Assembly: GCA_021792015.1 (NCBI GenBank)
Contig: JAJYVM010000122.1
Coordinates: 1 to 9,481, forward strand
Length of the DNA: 9,481 bases
Direction of reading: 5' to 3'
From: Bacillota bacterium
GTDB taxonomy: Bacteria; Bacillota; Sulfobacillia; RBS10-35; JAJYVM01
The position numbers were made by a program, and so were the translations under genes. Every line of letters starts with the position of its first letter. Position 1 is the first letter of the stretch. Of this stretch, positions 5,684-9,481 are shown piece after piece. The notes beneath the pieces are model-generated. The model was not told the origin of the DNA and made no database searches. It saw only the letters and a list, made by a program, of their open reading frames with translations.

Positions 5684-7042
5684 ATGATGGTCCGCGAGGT
5701 CCGGCCGCTGCTGCTGGCCGCCGACATCGAGCGGCCGGTGCGCACCTCGTTCGGCACGATGGCGCGCCGGTACGCGCTGCTGGTGGAGGTCCTGACGGAC
5801 GCCGGCCTGCGGGGGCTGGGGGAGATCTGGTGCAACTTCCCGCCCTGGGCGCCCGTCGACCGCATTGCCCTGCTGCAGGCGATGGGGCCCACCCTGGTCG
5901 GCGCCGACCCGACGCGGCCGGCGGCCGTCTGGGAGCGCCTGCTGCGGGGCAACGAGGTGCTGGGCCTGCAGTGGGGGGCGCCGGGGCCCGTGCGCCACGT
6001 GCTGAGCGGCATCGACACGGCGCTCTGGGACATCGCCGCGCAGGCGGCGGGGCTGCCGCTGCACCGGCTCCTGGGCGGGGGCGGGGCCGCGCGCTGGGCG
6101 CAGGGCGCGGCGCGTGGGGCGGGGGCGGCGGGGGCGACGGACGCTGCGGGTGCGCCGCGTGGGGCAGGGGCGGGGGCGAGGGCGAGGGCGAGGCCTGCGG
6201 CCGGTATGACCGACGCGGCGGGTGCGCCGCGTGAGGCTGAGGCAGGGGCTGAGGCAGGGGCTGAGGCAGGGCCGAGGGCGAGGGCAGGGGCGTGGCCCGG
6301 GGTTGGGCCCGGTGCCGGGGCCGGAGCGACGGTGCCCGTTTATGCCAGCGGCCTCGACCCTGAGGGCGCGGAGGCGATGGCCGCCCGCCAGCTGGCGCTC
6401 GGCGTGACCGCCTTCAAGCTCAAGGTGGGCTTTGGGGCGGAGGCGGACCAGCGGGCTGCGCGCGCCCTGCGCGAGGTTGTGGGCGGCGCGGCGCGGATCA
6501 TGGTCGACGCCAACCAGGCGTGGACGCCCCGCCAGGCCGTGGCCGCCATCGCGGGCCTTGCCGGCGCCGGGCTGCACTGGGTGGAGGAGCCGGTGCGCTG
6601 CGACGACCTGCGCGGCCTGGCCGAGGTGCGGCGCGCGGCCGGGGTGCCGACCGCGGCCGGGGAGAACCTCTACGGGCTGGCCGCAGCGCAGGCGGCCGTG
6701 GCGCTCGACGCCGTCGACGTGCTGCAGCCCGACGTGAGCAAGACCGGGGGCATCACCGAGTCGCTGGCGGTCGCCCGGTTGGCGGACGCACACGGCAGGC
6801 GCTGCGCCCTCCACTTTCTGGGCGGGGCCGTCGGGCTGATGGCCAGTGCCCACGTGGCCGCGGCGGCGGCCGGGGGACCGCTCTGGCTGGAGCTTGACGC
6901 CAACCCGAACCCCCTGCGCGAGGGCCTGCTGCTCGATCCGCCCGCCGTGCGCGACGGCGCCCTGCTGCTGCCGGCGGGGCCGGGACTGGGCATTGCCCTC
7001 GACCCCGCGGCCCTTCGGCGATATGGGGTCGACCTACCCTGA
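5684..7042 (+). CDS. Enolase-superfamily enzyme, mandelate racemase subgroup, with a low-complexity insertion
   Basis: The 452-residue protein has the capping domain at 1-130 and the barrel from ~216. Barrel residues match the mandelate racemase subgroup: Lys245/Lys247 in FKLKVG (K-x-K, one catalytic base), metal ligands Asp275 (VDANQAW), Glu301 (WVEEP) and Glu327 (AGENLYG), the Asp350/His377 dyad (QPDVSKTGG and CALHFLGG), and Glu403 (LELD). Such enzymes abstract a proton next to a carboxylate; racemases and sugar-acid dehydratases share this set, so the substrate is open. Between LLGG (129-132) and TVPVY (216-220), where relatives usually have only a few residues, there are about 84 Ala/Gly/Arg/Glu-rich residues. 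Removing them would give about 368 residues, the usual length. The ATG at 5684 has AGGGGG 7 nt upstream; a second ATG follows immediately. It ends 11 bp before the his promoter. Confidence 0.88.
   Translation: MMVREVRPLLLAADIERPVRTSFGTMARRYALLVEVLTDAGLRGLGEIWCNFPPWAPVDRIALLQAMGPTLVGADPTRPAAVWERLLRGNEVLGLQWGAPGPVRHVLSGIDTALWDIAAQAAGLPLHRLLGGGGAARWAQGAARGAGAAGATDAAGAPRGAGAGARARARPAAGMTDAAGAPREAEAGAEAGAEAGPRARAGAWPGVGPGAGAGATVPVYASGLDPEGAEAMAARQLALGVTAFKLKVGFGAEADQRAARALREVVGGAARIMVDANQAWTPRQAVAAIAGLAGAGLHWVEEPVRCDDLRGLAEVRRAAGVPTAAGENLYGLAAAQAAVALDAVDVLQPDVSKTGGITESLAVARLADAHGRRCALHFLGGAVGLMASAHVAAAAAGGPLWLELDANPNPLREGLLLDPPAVRDGALLLPAGPGLGIALDPAALRRYGVDLP
6077..6328 (+). repeat. Low-complexity expansion inside the racemase-like gene
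   Basis: This segment is built from short purine-rich direct repeats: three 12-bp units GGCTGAGGCAGG at 6235-6246, 6247-6258 and 6259-6270 (each AEAG-like), GAGGGC hexamers around 6178-6192 (Ala-Arg), and two copies of GCGGGTGCGCCGCGTG (6146-6161 and 6218-6233) that encode AAGAPR. The main periods are multiples of three and the frame is kept. It sits in the loop joining the capping domain to the barrel. Confidence 0.9.
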
Positions 7043-7052
7043 TCCGCCCCAC

Positions 7053-7081
7053 TTGACACCCATCCGCGCCCACGATAGGGT
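7053..7081 (+). promoter_or_regulatory. Sigma-A-type promoter of the his operon
   Basis: A perfect -35 TTGACA (7053-7058), a 17-bp spacer and a -10 TAGGGT (7076-7081) lie 52-80 bp before hisZ. The expected start site near 7088 leaves a leader of about 45 nt, too short for a T-box or a leader-peptide attenuator. CTTTA (7094-7098) can pair with TAAAG (7113-7117), which reaches into the hisZ SD; this is weak. Confidence 0.7.
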
Positions 7082-7132
7082 AGCCCTTGGTCGCTTTAGT
7101 TGTTTATCGCAGTAAAGAGGTGAAGAGCCCCC

Positions 7133-8221
7133 ATGCCGGGTGCCCTTGACGCCGCCCTCGGCCACGCCGCTGCCCGCCGCCGCACCGAGAGCCTGCTGGC
7201 CGCCACGTTCGCCGCGTGGGGCTACGCGGAGGTGGACGTGCCCCTGCTGCAGCCCGCCGACGGCGGCGAAGACTTCGGCGGCGCCTACCGCGTGATCGAC
7301 CAGGACGGCGCCATCCTGGCCCTGCGCCCCGACCTGACGGGCCCGATCGCGCGCCTGGTGGCCACCGAGGATGAGGGCGGCCCGCGCCCCCGGCGCCTCT
7401 TCTACCTGGCCACGCTCTTTCGCCGTGCGGCCGGGGACGGCCCGCGCGAGATCCCGCAGGCCGGTGCCGAGCTGATCGGGGCCGCCGGCCCGGAGGCCGA
7501 CGCCGAAGCCCTGGCCCTGTGCCTGGACACGCTGGCCACCATCGGGCTCGGCGCCTGCCGGATCGCCGTGGGCCACATGGGCCTGATGCAAAGCCTGGTC
7601 GACGGTGCGGCCGGGGCCGAGGCGGCGCTCTTGCGACGCGACTTCGTCGCGCTCGCACGCTCGTTCCGGGGTGGGCCGCCGGCTGCCCTGACCTGGCGGG
7701 GGAGCGTGGCAGCGGCCCTGGCGCGCGGCGGCCTGCCGTGGACCGAGGACGGCGCGCCGCTGCGCCGCACCCTGGAGCTGCTGCGCGATGCCGGCCTCGG
7801 CCAGCGCGTGGACGTCGAGCCGGCCCTGTGCCGCCCCGGCGGCTACTACACCGGCCTGGTGTTCGAGGTCAGCCACCCCGCCCTGGCCCAGCCGATCGGC
7901 GGCGGCGGCCGCTACGACGGGCTGCTGGCCCGCTACGGCGGTGCCGAGCCGGCCGTCGGGTTCGCCCTCGACCTCGACCTCGCCGCCTCGGCCACGCGCG
8001 CGCAGGCGGGCCTGCCCGTGGCCGGCGGGATGCTGCTGGCCCCCGAGCCCGGCGCGGAGGCCGGCGCCCTGCGCCAGGCCCGTGAGCTGCGTCAGGCCGG
8101 GACCCGGGTCGTGCTGGACTTCGCTGCGCGCACCGCCGCCGAGCGGGCCGCCTACGCCGCCGCCCTCGGCTGTCGCGAGGTGCGGGCCGGCGGCGAGCGG
8201 ATGGTGCTGCCATGGGCCTGA
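7133..8221 (+). CDS. hisZ: HisZ, ATP phosphoribosyltransferase regulatory subunit
   Basis: The 362-residue product resembles the catalytic core of histidyl-tRNA synthetase but serves as the regulatory partner of short-form HisG in the first step of histidine synthesis. Motifs in order: RPDLTGPIARL (65-75), FYLATLFRR (90-98), EIPQAGAELIG (106-116), GGYYTGLVFEV (236-246), GGGGRYDGLLARYG (256-269) and AVGFALDLD (274-282), followed by a short C-terminal part instead of a full anticodon-binding domain. Length is normal for HisZ. ATG 7133 has AAAGAGGTG 10 nt upstream and is the first gene after the promoter. In known systems four HisZ and four HisG form an octamer and HisZ mediates histidine feedback. 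The stop (8219-8221) lies inside ATGGGCCTGA, where a hisG-like ATG overlaps by 10 nt; the true hisG start is displaced downstream by a repeat array. Confidence 0.95.
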   Translation: MPGALDAALGHAAARRRTESLLAATFAAWGYAEVDVPLLQPADGGEDFGGAYRVIDQDGAILALRPDLTGPIARLVATEDEGGPRPRRLFYLATLFRRAAGDGPREIPQAGAELIGAAGPEADAEALALCLDTLATIGLGACRIAVGHMGLMQSLVDGAAGAEAALLRRDFVALARSFRGGPPAALTWRGSVAAALARGGLPWTEDGAPLRRTLELLRDAGLGQRVDVEPALCRPGGYYTGLVFEVSHPALAQPIGGGGRYDGLLARYGGAEPAVGFALDLDLAASATRAQAGLPVAGGMLLAPEPGAEAGALRQARELRQAGTRVVLDFAARTAAERAAYAAALGCREVRAGGERMVLPWA

Positions 8222-8568
8222 CGGTGCGATCGTGCGCCAACCCCTCGCGGAGGATGCTGCCGTGGGCCGCCTGTGCGACCACGCGCCGCCCCCTCGGGGA
8301 CGCCGCCGCCACGGGCCTGACGGTGCGATCGTGCGCCAACCCCTCGCGGAGGATGCTGCCGTGGGCCGCCTGTGCGACCACGCGCCGCCCCCTCGGGGAC
8401 GCCGCCGCCACGGGCATGACGGCGCGGCCGTGCGCCAACCCCTCGCGGAGGATGCTGCCGTGGGCCGCCTGTGCGACCACGCGCCGCTCCCTCGGGGACG
8501 CCGCCGCCACGGGCCTGACGGTGCGATCGTGCGCCAACCCCTCGCGGAGGATGCTGCCGTGGGCCTGA
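8212..8568 (+). CDS. Possible 118-residue repeat ORF between hisZ and hisG
   Basis: An ORF starts at an ATG overlapping the hisZ stop by 10 nt (ATGGGCCTGA) and ends at a TGA overlapping the hisG start by 10 nt (GTGGGCCTGA). Its product is three and a half copies of a 33-residue unit beginning GLTVRSCANPSRRMLPWAAC, rich in Arg, Ala and Cys. It ends RRMLPWA, close to the HisZ C-terminus ERMVLPWA, which suggests the array grew from the junction itself. I see no strong SD, so translation would depend on coupling to hisZ. The frame differs from both hisZ and hisG. It may be an accidental ORF; its interest is that it bridges both genes exactly. Confidence 0.25.
   Translation: MGLTVRSCANPSRRMLPWAACATTRRPLGDAAATGLTVRSCANPSRRMLPWAACATTRRPLGDAAATGMTARPCANPSRRMLPWAACATTRRSLGDAAATGLTVRSCANPSRRMLPWA
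8214..8565. repeat. 99-bp tandem repeat array at the hisZ/hisG junction
   Basis: Units lie at 8214-8312, 8313-8411 and 8412-8510, with a partial unit at 8511-8565. Units 1, 2 and the partial are identical by eye; unit 3 has five substitutions (near 8416, 8423-8429 and 8488). Each unit holds GGAGG, 8 nt, then GTG in the hisG frame, and a GCGACCACGCG 11-mer. GGGCCTGACG flanks the insertion at 8214-8223 and 8561-8570, so the added length is 347 bp (3 x 99 + 50). Because 99 is a multiple of three, two forward frames stay open across it. Confidence 0.98.
8546..8550 (+). promoter_or_regulatory. Ribosome binding site of hisG, with three more copies in the array
   Basis: GGAGG lies 8 nt before GTG 8559. 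The same SD-GTG pairs occur at 8249/8262, 8348/8361 and 8447/8460, all in the hisG frame. CCTC at 8540-8543 can pair with GAGG at 8547-8550 across a 3-nt loop and might partly hide the SD in every copy. Confidence 0.7.
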
Positions 8569-9197
8569 CGCTGGCGCTGCCCAAGGGACGACTCTGGCCC
8601 GACGTGCAGGCGCTGCTGGACCGTGCCGGCCTGCCGGCCATCGGGGGCCTCGCCGAGGACCGCCAGCTCCTGCACGACGCGGCCGACGGCTGGCGCTACC
8701 TGCTGGTGCGCCCCTCGGACGTCCCCACCTTCGTGCGCGAGGGCGTCGCCGACGCGGGCGTCACAGGCAAGGACGTGCTGTTCGAGGACGGCGACGGGCT
8801 CTACGAGATGCTGGATCTCGGCATCGGCCGCTCGCACATGGCGGTCGCCGTGCCCGCGGACGGGCCGGACTGGGCCCGGCTGCTGGCGGAGCGCGGCGGC
8901 AGCCTGCGCGTGGCCACCTCCTACCCGGCCGCCGCCCGCGCGTTCTTCGCGGCGCACGGCCTGTCGCCGCGGGTGATCCGCCTGCGCGGCTCCGTGGAGC
9001 TGGCGCCGCAGGTGGGCCTGGCCGACTGCATCGTCGACCTGGTGGAGACGGGACGCACCCTGGCCGCCAACGGCCTGCGCGAGGCGGTGGCGATCGGGCC
9101 GGTGACGGCCCGCCTGGTGGCCAACCAGCAGGCCTACCGCTGGAAGGGCGCCGATCTCGGGGGCCTGCTCGGGCGGCTGCGGGAGGTGGCGGCATGA
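8559..9197 (+). CDS. hisG: HisG, ATP phosphoribosyltransferase catalytic subunit (short form)
   Basis: The enzyme joins ATP and PRPP to make phosphoribosyl-ATP, the first step of histidine synthesis. From GTG 8559 it has 212 residues, the usual length of HisZ-dependent short HisG. Motifs: LPKGRL (7-12), LVRPSDVPTFVREGVADAG (49-67), ATSYPAAARAFFAAHG (119-134), and the signature VELAPQVGLADCIVDLVETG (146-165) followed by RTLAANGL, which holds the PRPP-binding loop. The C-terminal feedback domain of long HisG is absent, as expected with HisZ present. GTG 8559 is chosen because the protein then begins MGLTLALPKGRL as in the family, with GGAGG 8 nt upstream. Three upstream GTGs in the repeats would add 33, 66 or 99 residues in frame. 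It overlaps hisD by 4 nt (ATGA). The original start was probably the ATG now at 8212. Confidence 0.95.
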   Translation: MGLTLALPKGRLWPDVQALLDRAGLPAIGGLAEDRQLLHDAADGWRYLLVRPSDVPTFVREGVADAGVTGKDVLFEDGDGLYEMLDLGIGRSHMAVAVPADGPDWARLLAERGGSLRVATSYPAAARAFFAAHGLSPRVIRLRGSVELAPQVGLADCIVDLVETGRTLAANGLREAVAIGPVTARLVANQQAYRWKGADLGGLLGRLREVAA

Positions 9198-9481
9198 GGT
9201 GGCGGACGGCCGCGGAGCTGCTGGCGCGCCGCGGCGAGGTCGCGGCGGAGGTGGCGGCCCGGGTCGCGGAGATCCTGGCGGCGCTGCGGCAGGAGGGCGG
9301 CCCGGCCCTGGCGCGGCTCGCGCGCGAGCTGGACGGCGCCCAAACGGTGGCGCCGGCAACGGAAGCCGATTTGCGGGCGGCGTACGCCGCCCTCGATGAC
9401 CGCACCCAGCAGGCCCTGCGCACGGCCTACGCCCGCCTCTACGCGTACCAGGTCCGCACCGTCCCCCGGGGCTTTGGCTTT
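9194..9481 (+). CDS. hisD: HisD, histidinol dehydrogenase, N-terminal fragment
   Basis: Only the first 96 residues are in the window, and the frame runs off the end. They match the N-terminal helical region of HisD: VAARVAEILAALRQEGGPAL (20-39), then LARELDGAQ (the usual FDG region), EADLRAAYAALDDRTQQAL and YARLYAYQ. HisD oxidises histidinol to histidine in two NAD-dependent steps in the cytoplasm. ATG 9194 overlaps the hisG stop (ATGA) and has GGAGGTG 5 nt upstream, inside hisG, so translation should be coupled. The hisZ-hisG-hisD order is common in Bacillota. The zinc-binding and catalytic residues lie beyond the window. Confidence 0.88.
   Translation, partial: MRWRTAAELLARRGEVAAEVAARVAEILAALRQEGGPALARLARELDGAQTVAPATEADLRAAYAALDDRTQQALRTAYARLYAYQVRTVPRGFGF

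Noticed and set aside
4838..6853. SIMPL copy 2 extended far upstream in frame
   Set aside because: The upstream part is antisense to the racemase-like gene, whose active-site motifs are complete; the SIMPL protein begins naturally at its membrane segment.
7082..7132. T-box or attenuator controlling the his operon
   Set aside because: The leader is only about 45 nt, has no T-box sequence, no His-rich peptide and no terminator/antiterminator pair.
7788..8558. HisG extended upstream into hisZ, or a HisZ-HisG fusion by +1 frameshifting
   Set aside because: The hisG frame is open there only because of high GC. The upstream peptide is Pro/Ala/Ser/Arg-rich without motifs, and I see no convincing slippery site at the hisZ stop, although UGA followed by C is a weak terminator context.
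8214..8565. CRISPR array
   Set aside because: The 99-bp units are directly adjacent with no unique spacers, and there are no cas genes.
7034..8641. Long minus-strand frame opposite hisZ and the repeat array
   Set aside because: Antisense shadow of hisZ; the sense strand carries clear HisZ motifs and an SD.

Overview
The window is 9.5 kb of very GC-rich bacterial DNA. The best-supported block is the start of a histidine operon at the right end: hisZ, short-form hisG and hisD on the + strand, behind a recognisable TTGACA promoter. HisZ paired with a short HisG, strong Shine-Dalgarno (SD) sequences, TTG and GTG starts, a lipobox lipoprotein and paired SIMPL-domain proteins together suggest a high-GC Bacillota of the Symbiobacterium/Thermaerobacter kind. 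That assignment is inference and was not tested against any database.

Layout, left to right. (1) 1-1258, minus: N-terminal part of a secreted or membrane-anchored GH26-like glycoside hydrolase, cut by the window edge. (2) 1259-1557: divergent intergenic region with three exact copies of a 38-bp tandem repeat. (3) 1558-2373, plus: LigB-type class III extradiol dioxygenase. (4) 2374-2744: no intact gene, one possible frameshifted remnant. (5) 2745-3455, minus: lipoprotein of unknown function with a TTG start. (6) 3456-3941: no intact gene but at least five inverted repeats. (7) 3942-4706 and 4838-5617, minus: two tandem SIMPL-domain (DUF541) paralogues, about 70% identical by hand count, with a long hairpin between them. 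(8) 5684-7042, plus: an enolase-superfamily enzyme of the mandelate racemase subgroup, with an extra low-complexity segment of about 84 residues. (9) 7053-7081: promoter; then hisZ, an array of 99-bp repeats, hisG and hisD.

The HisZ-HisG pair should form the ATP phosphoribosyltransferase that opens histidine biosynthesis, and HisD catalyses the last two steps. hisG and hisD overlap by 4 nt, which implies translational coupling. The other genes show no shared pathway with the his genes.

The most unusual feature is the hisZ/hisG junction. A 347-bp insertion made of 99-bp units (3 full copies and a partial fourth) appears to have displaced the original hisG start. Each unit carries its own SD plus an in-frame GTG. 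The array also creates a 118-codon ORF that overlaps the hisZ stop and the new hisG start by 10 nt each. Tandem expansion is a theme of the window: 38-bp units before the ligB-like gene, 12-bp and 6-bp units inside the racemase-like gene, and 99-bp units at hisZ/hisG.
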